NCBI GenBank assembly: GCA_013396995.1
Contig: VWZP01010273.1
Location: 62,001-126,000, forward strand
DNA: 64,000 bases
Source of the DNA: Dicaeum eximium
Taxonomy: Eukaryota > Chordata > Aves > Passeriformes > Dicaeidae
Direction: 5' to 3'
Shown: piece after piece, positions 50,294 to 62,720 of the stretch
How the letters are laid out: each line of letters begins with the position of its first letter
How positions within the stretch are numbered: the stretch's first letter is position 1
Notes under the pieces: model-generated
Told to the model about the DNA's origin: nothing
The model's input: only the letters and a program-made list of their open reading frames with translations
The model's database searches: none
Made by a program: the position numbers and the translations under genes

Positions 50294-52834
50294 GTCCCAC
50301 AACAGCTGGGATCAGAGTGATTTGAGCATGTATGTATGTGATTTGTATGCAATAATGTATGTATTTACCTATGTACCTAACAGTCTCTAATGGCTCAGGC
50401 TGTGAATGTTAACATAGATCAGGAAGACTTCTTGTTATTAGACAGTAAAAAATTAATACCTGAGCACATCAGATATCCAGCAATATCTCCAAGAGTTACG
50501 GAGCTTAGGCGACTTGCATTAATCACTAATTGCTTTCTCTGATTTCTCTTAAAATTTGTCTTCCACTTTAATTTTTCTTCTTCTAGAAGATAAGGGTTTC
50601 TGATATCCTCAGAAAAATGAACTTATCAGATTTCTCATGGTTTTCACCCTTTCATATTAGTATAAAACCATGATGCTTTGGGTATCTCACAAAAAATTTC
50701 TCTTCCTGCTTCTTAACTTCTTCCTTAGATTTTCTTTCAAACTGGTGGATGTACATATAAAATAATGTCATAGCTTTGTATCTTTAACTCTGGCCTCTGA
50801 CCTAAAACAAAACAAATAGAAGGCATATAATATATTTCGAACTCATCTGTCCTTCTTTCCTAAATCTCTGTTTTGCTGTGATGTGACTTTTAGAATTGGA
50901 TTCCTTCCACTCAGTTCCTGTTCTCTTTACCTTCATCTTCGTCATAAAAAGCAGGCAGTTATGACTTTATTTTTCTGATAAAATTCTTTAGTTCTTCATA
51001 AAGCTTTCCAGTTTTATCCAAAATGTGCATGAAAAACCAGTGACCCTTCCTTGCTTTTGTAATTTTTAGCATTCTTGAAAGATCAAGTCTTCCCTCCACC
51101 GTTTCTTCTCTACAGTGATTTTGATGTAGATGATTATTGGGCCTTACATCAGCTTTAGAGATTTTTACAGTTCAGTGTAGAGCAAAAAAAGATCTTAAAT
51201 ACATCAGCCTCATGGCATCATGTAACACAAGATTGTCTCATGTTTATCTTACCAAAAGGAATTAGCTTTCCCTGACAAAAATAAACTCAAAACAAAACTA
51301 GAAGATACTTATAATGATTTAAGTGCAGATTCTTCTCAGGATTTAAATGTTTCAACCTGATCAGGACTAGAACTTTCATTTTTAGCCATGCCTTCGGTAT
51401 AAGGACACAACTGTAAATAAAGTGTGCTGTGTCTTCATCGAGCAAACAAAACCTCAAGTAAAAAGCCATTTTGTCTAGTTCTCAGACTAATGGAAGAAGA
51501 GGCTTGTTTTTCTAGTAATTCATTTTTTTCCAAGGTGCTTCACAATGGAAGCTATGGTGCACAATTATGTAAATTAGTTCTTTGTAACAAAAAGGTGATT
51601 GAATTTGGATTCATATTCATGAAAAGATGAACAAATTCATAGATGCACAAAGAAAGACACAGACATATGCAATGTGTCAGATTCAAACCTCATTAGAATC
51701 AAAGGTTTCTCAGATTTTTTCTAGTGACATTGATGATTTTTTGCACTATATTTAACCCCGTAGACATTGGAAAAACAGCATGAAAAAAATGCAAAATTGC
51801 TTTTAAAAAAATCTCACTTTTTAATTACATATGCTTCTTGTGCAGTGTTCCCAAAGCATCTACATTAATCCTATAATACAAAAATGTCTACTTAGAACAA
51901 ATTTGATAAGGAGTTATCTGCATTAAACATATGTGTCGCCATTCTTTGTACAAGTAAATCTATTATTTTTAAATGAAATCATAGCCATTAGATCAGAAAG
52001 GTTTACTGAAACAGAACTTACTTCATTACTAAGCAAAATTGGGGATTTCTGTTTCAGAAGGGAGCCCTCATCTAATTTCAAAGTAAATGACAGTAATAGA
52101 CATAATTAGCACTATAAAGTGTTCAAGAGTCTTGAGGAAATTAGTATGTGTTGAGTTTGAATGGACAAGATTACTTCTTAGGTATTGCAAATACGTATTA
52201 AGTATATTAGCGTTTTAAACAGGCTTACAGAGAAATAGACAGCATAAGAAGCAACACTCTGGGAAATGAATCTGAATACATTGAGAAACTCTTTATGTGA
52301 TTAGACTGCTTCAAATTTGCTTTCGTCCTTGGATCTTTATGTAGTTGTGAAACACTATCAGTCATGGAAGGATCTGTTAGACAGGGCTCAGTGACATTGT
52401 TGTTAAATGGATTTTTACATAGCACTCATTATGTGTGACAGAAACAGCTGAACACTCGAAAAAAGGGGCCTTTATTTGCCACTTTTCATTCTTCTTTGTG
52501 ACTGCTAGATTTTGGATATCTAAATGTCTTAGTTAATTCCATGGACAATAAGGAATAATGCTATTTCACCAAAACCTGTGTTGCTTCCTGGTTAGTGATT
52601 CAATATTTGTCCAGCCAATTTGTGAGAATATTAACCAGCTTAAGCAGATAAATTATATGTTTATCATCTTTTTTTGAGTAACTATATTATCTTTTGAGTA
52701 ATATTCATATAAGGCTTGATAAAGTCAAATGATGAAGCTTGGAATTCAACAAAACCTCACCTGCAATTCTTTTTAATGAGAGAATTATAGAGGGGCAAAC
52801 TAAGGCAAAGTAAAGGTGATTAGGAGTTTTCCCA
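50294..52834. other. Unique AT-rich DNA
   Basis: Nothing recognised. A TTTTGAGTAA duplication lies near 52672-52701. Confidence 0.6.
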
Positions 52835-53330
52835 GATGCTCATTAGGTTTAACCAGTTACATGCTTCATGCTGTTCTCTTGGGTCCTGTCACTGGTCTCT
52901 AGAAAGAAGAGATCAGTGCCTGTCCCTCCTCTTGCCTTTGTGAGGAAGTTGTAGACTGCTAGAAGTTCTCCCCTCCCCTATAAATCTTATCTTCTCCAGG
53001 CTGAACAAACCAAATGAACTCAGCCATTCCTCATACACTTCCTCTCTAGATCTTTCTCTTATCATCATGACCCTCCTTTGGACACTCTCTAACAGCTTTA
53101 GATCCTTCTTATTCTGTAGTGCCCAAAACTGCACACAATATTCAAGGTGAGGCCGCCCCACCACAGAGCAGAGCAGGACAATCCCCTCCCTGGCCCGGCT
53201 GTCAAAGCTGTGCCTGGTGCCCCCAGGACAGGGTTGGCCCTCCTGGCTGTCAGGGCACACTGCTGATTTAACTTGCCATCGACCATGAGCCCCTAGATTA
53301 CTCTCCCTAGGCATTTAGCCTCTTTTCTTA
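52835..53330 (-). mobile_element. CR1 LINE fragment with decayed ORF2 end
   Basis: Read on the minus strand this is the 3' part of the CR1 reverse-transcriptase ORF and the start of its 3' region. Past the stop-equivalent come ctcttctttctagagaccag, tgacaggacccaagagaaca and gcatgaagc, a CR1-X-like continuation. Plus-strand blocks tctccaggctgaacaaacca and ggtgaggcc are the usual complement. The copy is truncated at both ends: RT catalytic motifs lie further 5' and are absent, and the terminal octamer repeats are missing. Confidence 0.9.
52913..53314 (-). pseudogene. CR1 ORF2 C-terminal remnant
   Basis: This 133-codon open stretch belongs to a dead LINE copy. From about residue 50 it carries the C-terminal signature of CR1 ORF2: RPHLEYCVQFWALQNKKD, then LLESVQRR, then LFSLEKIR. 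In the family this part lies downstream of the reverse-transcriptase catalytic domain. About 45 N-terminal residues read poorly against the family, which suggests frame changes. The catalytic motifs and the endonuclease domain are missing, and there is no promoter, so it is not expected to be expressed. Confidence 0.85.
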
Positions 53331-54614
53331 GAGTTTTTCTCAGACTGAAGCAATACTTTTTTTAACACACAAAAAATTCATTCATTTTCCTCCCTCACAT
53401 CTGTGTTCAATGAAGTTACTATTTTCATTTCTGGATTCTGCTTTATTTTTGTTAGGATAATCTGAAAAAAAAGAGAAAAAATATTATTGTTTTCCTATAG
53501 AAGAAAAAATAGCTAAAAATCAAAATAAACCACAAAATACCACCCCAAACAAAACACGCCAGCCAAGCAAAGCTGAATGATTTCTGTGTGTGCTTTAGAG
53601 GAAACAATTAAACCCCAAATATCTGATATTATGTTTCAGTGAGCATGTATGCAGATCAGATTAGGAAAAAAAAAAACCTTATTATTCATTCTGTATAACT
53701 TTTCTGCTTCTTAAAATTTGAAGAGATTTTTTCTGCAGTGAGTGAACAATATATTTGGAAAAACCCATGAGTGTCATGCATGTAGATGTCTAGGAACAGG
53801 TCTTGATATAATTTTTAAGAGATATATTAGACTATATGAATGTACCAATTGCTGTGAATATTTACCTCCTCAGATATTTAATCCATGTACCTTGATTTCT
53901 CAGTTCTGCCTTATTGAAAATTTACTTCCTGCTTTGTTTCTATGCATTTTTGAACAAAATCTGTTACGATAAATCATGGTTGCTGCTACATATTTTCATG
54001 ACTGTTTACAGTATTGTGAGCAGGAGTACTTGGTAAGAAATAGCCATATGCTTTGATTTTTACACATATTTTGCACACATTGCAAATAATTCCAGGATGG
54101 ATTTGCATTATCTCACTTTAAGGGTCTTGGTATAATTGTGCTGCTTAGTTAATTTAGAGTGCCTCCTTATTTAGTTATTTTGTTCATTAATTTTGCATAG
54201 CAGAATATAGTAGCAGAAATTATGGCAATTGAGATTAGCTGTCTTGATTTCAACTTAGTTTGCTAGAAAACAAAGTATGCACAAATTACACATAAGAAAA
54301 TTATGTTTAGTGTTTGGTCCCCTAAGTTTTTAGATATTGGTTTGCTCTTTTCATAGCTCTAAGCACACTAAAACCTAATGCACTCGCTATTCTATGAATT
54401 ATGGGCTATTCCCATTCTACAGCATTCCCCTTTTATTCCTTCTTTGGTTTTAAAAGCATGTTTTTTTCTGGATTTATTTATCAGTAATAACTTCATCACA
54501 TTGAACCCATATCTCTTATGTTCATAAGTTTCTTAAACACATAGAAAGGACATCCTCTAGTATCATCCTCTAGTTTTGTGTGTTCTTGAACAGTATAGCA
54601 AGTATCTACAAAGT
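53331..54614. other. Unique AT-rich DNA
   Basis: No gene or repeat family was recognised. A 76-codon frame at 53742-53972 has several cysteines but no recognisable zinc-finger spacing. Confidence 0.55.
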
Positions 54615-55690
54615 CCTCTGTCACGTGGAAAGGGAGATTTCCTCAACACTTACTGTCTGATTTGTCTGTCAGCACCCCAGGAAAGAGCACCCCACAAGCT
54701 GAAACCCTTGTGCCTGGCCAGTCTGCCAGCATCCTGTCAGGGGAACCCTCACTGAGCAGTCCTGAGGGATCAGAGGGCACTTTGACTGACTTAAGGGATT
54801 TTGACTGACTTTGATGGAATTCAGGGGCACACCAACAGCCTAAAGGAGACCCGACCCCTCAGCAGGTCTTCCCACTTTAGGACTTCTCAGTGGATCTTCC
54901 ACTTCATTTGAGTGTGTTGCCTGCTGCTGGTGATTGCCAGCACCCATGAAGCACTCACACCAACACAATCACACTCTTTTGTTATATAAAATTGTGCAGG
55001 TTAAGGTTCAAGGATTGTTGGTGGTAGTATCGGAGTGCAAAAATGTATTCAAAGCAATACACAGACAACTTCTAATCCCCAATTCAAGTATTCAGTGTGC
55101 ACAGAGTATGATTTTTACCCAATAGGTGTCTCCAGAGGGGAGAAGACAGGTTCAGCCCATCAGCTGATCTTAGTAGCTATGATGGAGTCTGACCCAACTT
55201 TTCCCCATTCTCAGCTTATTTTTATACTATTTCTTTATGTTAGGTGGAGCTTGAGTGACTCTAGTCATACATACCTTTGTTACTGACGGGTGTACAGTCA
55301 ATAAAATACAGAGCACCTGCCCAGTGAAGGTTGGTTGCACCTTGGAGGCAGGTACCTTTGGGATGCAGGTGTGCATCAATGTTACAATTAGGTTATAAAA
55401 AAGCAAGTTCCTCTGAGGGGAGCAATTTTGGCCCAGTTGCTGGCTCGGCAGCAAGGCATCTTCTGACTGACAGGTGTTACATGGATTCTCAGCTGCAAAG
55501 CACCGCTGAGTTCCCCTCCCTGCAAGGATTTCAGCTGAGCCTGGCTGCAGTGTCCCCCCTCTGCTGCACCCTCCATTCCATCCCCCTTAGCAGGTGCTGA
55601 TGTTTGCAGATTGTGTGTGTGGGGAATTATCATGGAATAGGTTTTGAGCATGCCAGCAGCATTCCGTCCAGGAAGTAGCAACCCCATAAT
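54615..55690. mobile_element. GC-richer insertion, possible ERV/LTR remnant
   Basis: About 1.1 kb is richer in G and C than the flanks. Many of its blocks feel repeat-derived (ctccagaggggagaagacag; ggaggcaggtacctttggga; gcaggtgtgcatcaatgtta), and I associate them weakly with bird LTR or retroviral sequence, probably minus-oriented. The duplicated TTTGACTGACTT at 54781-54792 and 54800-54811 lies inside. Open frames on both strands (up to 99 codons) have no recognisable retroviral or host domain. No clean TG...CA ends or target-site duplication were found. A non-repetitive GC-rich segment is the alternative. Confidence 0.35.
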
Positions 55691-58600
55691 TTCTGTACCA
55701 TTATAACTTCTGTTAAGATGGGAATATAACTTCCCAATTTCTTCTAATTTTATCCCTAGCCATCTTTCCTCAGCCTCACCACACTGTATTATAATTGATG
55801 GAAAATTGGTTTACTCATTCAAAAGCCACTTTCACATATACCTTCAACTCAGTGGAAGGGAACAGTGAAATAGTATTATAAAGAAAATCCTTAAGGTGGT
55901 TTTCTTATAAAAGAGCAAATCATCATCCTCAAGATGATTCACTTCTGACTATATGGCTATTTTGACTCCTTTATCTACTGTGTCCTCCAGTTTTGCCCAC
56001 TGGAATTTTCAGCAGAACTTCACTTCTGTGCCAGTTTAAAAAAAGTTATTTAAATTGGTCCCCAGTCTGATCACTGAGAGACTTTGATACCAACAGCCCA
56101 GTAACTGTTCCAGTTTGGTTTTCCCCCTATTCATTTGCATTTCCACTGCCAGAGCTGTAACTGCATGCCAAAACACTTACTGGAGGGGCCACACAGCTAC
56201 AGTGCTTTCCCAGCCTCAACACATGCTTGTTTTTTATTAATGAATACTACTTTTGTTTTGCTATTGTTATTCTAATGAATAAATTAGCCTGTTAATACAC
56301 CAGTTGACATTCATTTACATTTCATACAATTCTTATTACAGATCATCTTTTGCAATTAAACTAAGGTCAAAGGCACAACTACTGCGTAGTTGCTAACACA
56401 ACAGCAATACCTAAGTCCAAGCCCTCAGAGAATCCTCTGAGTATCTAGGCTCTTGTTCCTAATTCAATCTTCAGCCAACAATTGAAACTGTAGGATTAGA
56501 AAATGAATTTCAGAGCAATTACATTTGAGAAACTGTTATAATAAAGACATTGGTGAATAGAGGCCTCAGAAGTGTCAGTGAGTTTTGCTTTTTTCACAAT
56601 TTGACTGAAATGTATTAAATAATAATCTCTGCATATTGAGAGATGAACAATTGGAATAATACTCTTCTAAAATACAGTTATGTTAGAAATCAGCATTCTT
56701 TAGAAACTCCATGACTATGAAAATTTTTGGTGACCGAACATAAATGCAATAAAACTTTACTGTTTATTTAAAAATTATCTTTCTATTCAGTGCTGATTAA
56801 AGAAGACTAAGAAGTTTACATAATTTCAGTGGCTACTATTAAGACACCTTCACTAGAAGAACCAACATTTATCATATACTACTAGAATCTAGCAATAGCC
56901 ATGAGCCAACATGTAATAACTGCTGTGTGGTAGTTTCATAAGGAGTAGCCATACAATACCTGAAAACATATTCTTGTTTTAGACTAATGTAGGTGTGCAG
57001 CAGTTAATATGACAGAATAATTTGTTGACAAACATTTGTACCATTGGAAGATTTCTTTTTAAGAGTCTAAAACTGAAGTGGGGTAAAAATGTTTACACAT
57101 TTGAACAACTATTGGTCACTGCTGTTGTACAGCCTGAGGAGTGTGAATGCTTAAGCAGTCATAGAGGTGTCTTCAAACACACAGGTTAGCTTTACCAACA
57201 AAGTTCAAAGTTTTTGCCTGTCTGCTATGCGTGACTCCAGAATTTAAAGACAAATAGACAAATGTTTTGAGGACCTGCATATTAAATTGATATGCTAATC
57301 ACTAGTGTTTGACAACTAGCATCTCTTGTAGTTTTAGTTATTGATCTTGAAGCACACAGAACTAAATTAATCTCTGAGTTTAGCAACAGCAACTCTATTG
57401 GAATTACAAAAGAGAAATGTATTTGCTAGATGTATTTGGCACATAATCATTAATGTTCAGAGCTATATAGTGTACAAGTGCTTACTTTTTTACTGAGAAG
57501 GGTTATTCCTCTCAAAACTTATGTAAATAGACCAATTTAATAGCAAATTGCACTTTTCTTTCATGAAACATATCAAAGCTTTACTTCGAAAAACTGTTGA
57601 AGTAAATATAAATTGCCTAACCTGAAATTGTGATACAGCTGATAGTTTTCTTTCAATTTTATTCAGCCTTTTATTTTCCCATGGACATATTCACCAAAGA
57701 TAAACCATTATATATTCAAGCTCAGGATATTATTAAAATACTTTCTAACTGAAGACAGTATTTCTCCATTAAAATCAGTTATTACCTGTACTCAAACTGG
57801 TATTAATGAATCTTCTCTTTGCTTTTAGGAAGGTTTCATCCTGTTAATTAAATCATTAATACTCAGCTATCTAAATTTCAGTTGACATATTTACATTTTA
57901 ATGAAATGGCATCACCTTTTTTTTCCTTGACCTTATGCTAAAAAAAGCAAAATGCCATATGTAATTCTTTTAATTGCTACTGATTACGTTAAGCAGGAAT
58001 TTTTAATTTTTAAAAAAATTACAAACCAGCAAACCAAATCCTGAAGTGCCAGCTGACAAATTACAGGTAATTAATAAAAGTCAGTCTTTGAGTATTAGTC
58101 TTTTTTGTTACACAATGTGACTGCAAATTCTAACATTGTTATATTTGCCATGAAAGACCAAACTAACAGGTATAAATGCCCATCACTATATATTGTAAAA
58201 AAGCAAGATCAAAAGGTTAGGAAGAGAAAAATATGGACACAGAAGTCATATTTTAATGTTAAAAGTATTTATGACCAGAATTTCTTCTGAGTCTGAAGCT
58301 AGGGGTCATATATCCAGGTGTGACAATAAGAGGCTTTTCTTTTAATAAAAAAAAAAAAAACCACCATGAGATTTAAAAGGAATCATCTTCTACTTTTATA
58401 TTTTTCTCTTTAAATCCAGTAATAGTGAAAAATGTAGGTTTTTGTAGATCATAACACTTTCTTACTACCAGGTATATGCTTATAAATGCATCCTGATATT
58501 TTAAGTGAATTTCAAGTTTCTATGTCCACTTCACTGAGTATATGGTTGAACCAATAGAAAGAAGAGCAATCTGGTCAGAGACACAGGCTTGTCAATATAC

Positions 58601-61488
58601 AAGATAAAGGATTTAAGACTATTAATTTAAATAACAAAAGCCTATTTACTTCAATCAAATTCATATCCTAAGATTTTCATATGTATAAAGTAGCATTTTT
58701 GTTATTGTTTAAGGAAACCATTTCACATGCAAATAAAAACATTTATCTGCTATTCAGTTGTATTTGAAATGTGCTGAACTGATATGAATTTCAATTTCAG
58801 TTCATGGAATTAAAATTCAGTAGCACTTTTTCCCTGTTTTGTTAAGTTTTTTATACCATTAGAAAGAATAACCCATATTTGGTTAACTAAATACACTAAA
58901 ACATGAGAAAATAACAAAAAATTGCCATCAAATTGAATACATATAATTCAAAGTATTTTGTATCAATTTATACAAATAATTTTATCATCAACAAATAACA
59001 GACAACCAACTTGATCCAGAGCCATCTTATTATTCAGGACAGACTGTAAAGAACACATTGACTTTTCAATGAACTTTAAAGAAATATCATTGGGTTATAG
59101 ACCAGTGTGTAAATTCAAAACAGAGTTACTTAAGTATTGACCTCTTCAAAATGGACCTAGATTTCAAAATAAATTTAACTTTTGCCACTACATTGGGAAA
59201 AATGTAAGTGAACAACTTTCCCTGAGATTTGTGCTTAATTGTTTTACCTAGGTAGAAATAGTCTCAATAGATATTTATGCACATTCTCACCTTTCAAATT
59301 TGCATATTAATGAATTTAAATATTACTCAATAGGGGAAAAGTTCTAATATTATTGCTGAAAGAATTAAAAAAAATTTTACATAAACATATTGAATAGACA
59401 AGGGAATATGCCATAATTAATCACACAGTTTTACTTTCCTATGGCAATGGTTGTCCCTGTATGCTACTTATCTTTTAAGCTCTCCAATTAACAGCAACAG
59501 TATTCAGGATATGGTGTTTTGGTCAGAGGTTAAAAATGCAAAATAATTCATTGGATCTTTGATCTGTTTCTAAGCACTTGTTCTAAGTTTATTGTGCCCT
59601 TGAGGTTGAGCTGCAGTAGAGCACACCCAGCAAACATTCTCAAATCCGTTTCATCTTCCTGGGCTTATTTCATGAGTAAAAACCAGAACAAATGTTAGAA
59701 GGGTTTATTGTTTTCTCCCATGTTCCCCTAGACATTGTTTTCCATTTGCTGACAAAACATTTAAAAATTGGAAAGTGTATTGTTTTGGAAAACAGGGATT
59801 GTCATTAACCTTTTAATTTCCCATGATGGAATGTGTAATGCATAGCCACTATGACATTTACATGGCCTGATATTTCATTCCTATCTTTACACACATCTCC
59901 TTCTACAGCTTCTGTCATGTCAGACAAGACAGCCCCAGGTAGATGTCAGTCATAAAATTAATCTTCTGTTCAAACACCCAGATTCTATTCCATGAAACCA
60001 GCTGTATCTGACAAAAAACTTCTTCCCTGTCTTCTCATCTGATACATTATTTCTGCCTCCTGCTAGAATCATAGACTATCAACAGATATGTGATGGAACA
60101 AAAGAACTTGACCTGGTACATCAAGTAAGATAATAATATTTAGTTTAAAAAAAGCACATGATTATTCAATTTTGAGATCTACTCTAGACTTTTTAGGATT
60201 TTTCTGTCAGTCCTCTCTCTCTTTCCATCTGTATCCTTCTATCAAATTCAGTTCTGTAATAAGTGCCAGGTAAATTCAATGGAAACTGGAAAAATTCAAT
60301 GTCTTGAAAAATTCAATTTCTGAAAATCAGCCTTACAGGACAGATATTAGAAGTTCCAGTATGCTTATTTTGATTATTTTTGAAGATGTGAGGAGTTACA
60401 TTGATCTCTAGATTTTAAACTTCATTCAAAATCAAGTTACCTATAAAATTTTCTTTATAATCCTTACCACCTTCAGCATGTTTATTGATATATCTACTGT
60501 GTTTTTCATGGAAACAAAACACATCTAAATGAATATCAATATTGGATTTTCTACCCTCTTCATTTTCTTAGCTATTATGACTGGGAAAAAAAAAAAAAAC
60601 AACAGAAGAAAATTCTGCAGAAAAAATACAGACTGAAAGTGAATATTTTGCTTCTCCTTATGAACATGTGTGTAATTTTTTAAAATTTTGAGTAGCTATA
60701 TACCTATGCATCTGTTCCTCTCATCCTCAGAGATAACTATGCTCTGCCTTCACCCTTTGTGCATTTGCTCCTAGTCTTTCACATACACATTTTTTCCATT
60801 TGCTATTCTTCAATTAAGATATCCTTTGCCTATCCATGGCTTGCCAGGGAACACACCCCTTCCACTGACATTGGCCCTCATGCAAAAATACACTGGCAAT
60901 ATTTTTATGCAAAAAGATGGGTAACATCTCAGATATATGCTATTCCATGTTGTTCTTTACCATATAAGATTCTGTAACACAATCAATATTACTAATTTGG
61001 TCAAATTAAAATTATAACAACTTTTGTTCTTAAGACAGTAACTGCTTATAACAGCTAGGCAGGCAGATATGAACAGTTTTTATGAAAAGTAATTTCAATG
61101 CAAAGATGGCCCTTATCAAAGAGTTCCAGGTTTTTCTAGACTCTTCTTGGCTCTTTTTTATGTGCCTTTGTACATTGGAAAGTGGTAACACATGAATTTT
61201 TGCATCTTTAGGAAGCAATCAACACTGCATTCATTAAGGCAGAAACCAGAATATGCATAACTTCTTCATGCTTCTTCATTTATTATAATCTCCTCAGTAG
61301 TCTTCCTTAATTAACACAGAAACTGACAAAGATATAGCAAATTATCTCTGTAAGACTTAATCCTTCCTTTTCAAAGGTGACACCTGTTGAAAAAGACTCC
61401 TTGTTTTGTGTGCATTAATTCCAAATGTAAGGTTCCAACCCAGTTTCGGAAAAGAAAGAATGTACCATAGCATCTATCATTTACAGTA
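55691..61488. other. Unique AT-rich DNA
   Basis: Nearly 6 kb without recognised gene or transposon. The block 57826-58080 is dense in TAATTA-type homeodomain motifs and is flagged as a possible conserved element. Poly-A runs occur at about 58347-58360 and 60585-60599. Confidence 0.6.
57826..58080. promoter_or_regulatory. Candidate homeodomain-motif-dense element
   Basis: GTTAATTAAATCATTAA (57843-57859), GTAATTC near 57961, TTTTAATTGC near 57969, CTGATTACG near 57980 and CAGGTAATTAATAA near 58064 fall within 255 bases, in sequence free of recognised repeats. Such AT-rich motif clusters are typical of vertebrate conserved non-coding elements, but AT-rich DNA also yields them by chance. Conservation is untested. 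Confidence 0.2.
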
Positions 61489-61519
61489 ATGTATGTATGT
61501 ATGTATTATGTATGTATAT
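61489..61519. repeat. (TATG)n microsatellite
   Basis: About seven TATG units with one interruption (tatgtatgtatgtattatgt). Likely length-polymorphic. Confidence 0.92.
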
Positions 61520-62344
61520 CTACTAAGTATTTAGCAGGTATATGGCTCAGTTACAGATAGCAAATGTGCACATCTTTTGGATCTGATTTTCAGAAATGCC
61601 ACAATGTATTTCAAAGCTTTCTTTAAGCAATTTTATTGCTATTCTATTTGGTACTTGTAGTAAAAGAAACAAAAATTGTGGGGATTTTTTGTCCCCTTTT
61701 TTTTGTTTGTACTTTTAGCCCTGCAAAATTGACTGCAAAATCAGATTATACCTATGTTTTTTTCAGACACCATACTAATTTTCTAGGAGGCTTGATAGAA
61801 AACTAAAATTTATTTGGAAAGTCTTATGCCACATGGTTAAAAATTCTGTAAAGCTCCTAACAAATACACTTCTTAAACCTCTCTTTTTTATTATCAGCAT
61901 ATTCTTATACCTTTCTTCTTTTTCCCAAAGAGGTAGTTGCATAGTCTGTTGGGAGGTTTTTTTAAAACATATATGCCTGCATATGCATAAGGGAGTAGCC
62001 AGTTTTCAGAATAAAAATTCCATTAAGACCCACTTGTATTGCAGTGGTATTTGAAAAAAAAAAAAGCCTAAACGTTATATTGTGTTGTTAAAGACCATCA
62101 ACATTGACTTGTATTTCATAACTGGTTTAGCAGTTTAGATTTTCTTTGCAAATTTTTAAAACTCAAAGCCCTTCATATCCTGCCTAAAACTATACATGAA
62201 TCACCTCACTTGTGTGTTACTGGTTCTGAAATTCTCTCAAAATAAGACAACCTTTACTGTGAACAGAGTTTCTTTACTGGTGAATAATAGTTACATTTTT
62301 AGGCTCTTAACACTGTAAAATTCTTGTAACCTTCCAAACAATTT
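61520..62344. other. Unique AT-rich DNA
   Basis: Nothing recognised; a 12-base A run lies near 62054. Confidence 0.6.
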
Positions 62345-62720
62345 TTTCTTTTGTAGTCTGGCAAGGAGACTCATTCACTTCCCGCATGCCGGATCCAGTA
62401 GCCTGACCTGCTGCCATTCTGATCCAAATATCCTCACACTGTGAGGGTTAATCCCCTCCCCAGTAGTTCAACCACACCTGCAGGCAGTAGCACCCTCTGT
62501 GGAGAGGTAGAAAGGCTCTGCCTCCTTGCCCACTTCCATGGGACTCTTGGCACACTGAGCTCACACGGATGATGTGGTGCAGACAAACTCAGTGACAGGC
62601 TCCCCACTGGTTTCAGCTTTGCTTTTCCTCCTTTCCTCATACATAGAAACAGCAGCTTTGACGAGCTCTGCTGAAGCACCAGGGGAGTGAGGAAGTGCTC
62701 CCACAGCCAGACAACAATGT
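62345..62720. other. GC-richer patch of unknown origin
   Basis: About 375 bases of higher G and C content than the flanks, with a 104-codon minus-strand frame (62434-62748) that resembles no family I recognise. The minus strand could begin TGTTGTCTGGCTGTGGG near 62718, reminiscent of an LTR start, but no matching CA end, TATA box or poly-A signal was found. It is probably an old insertion. Confidence 0.35.

Noticed and set aside
55388..55687. 99-codon minus-strand frame that might be retroviral
   Set aside because: No gag, protease, polymerase or envelope signature is visible, so no retroviral gene is claimed.
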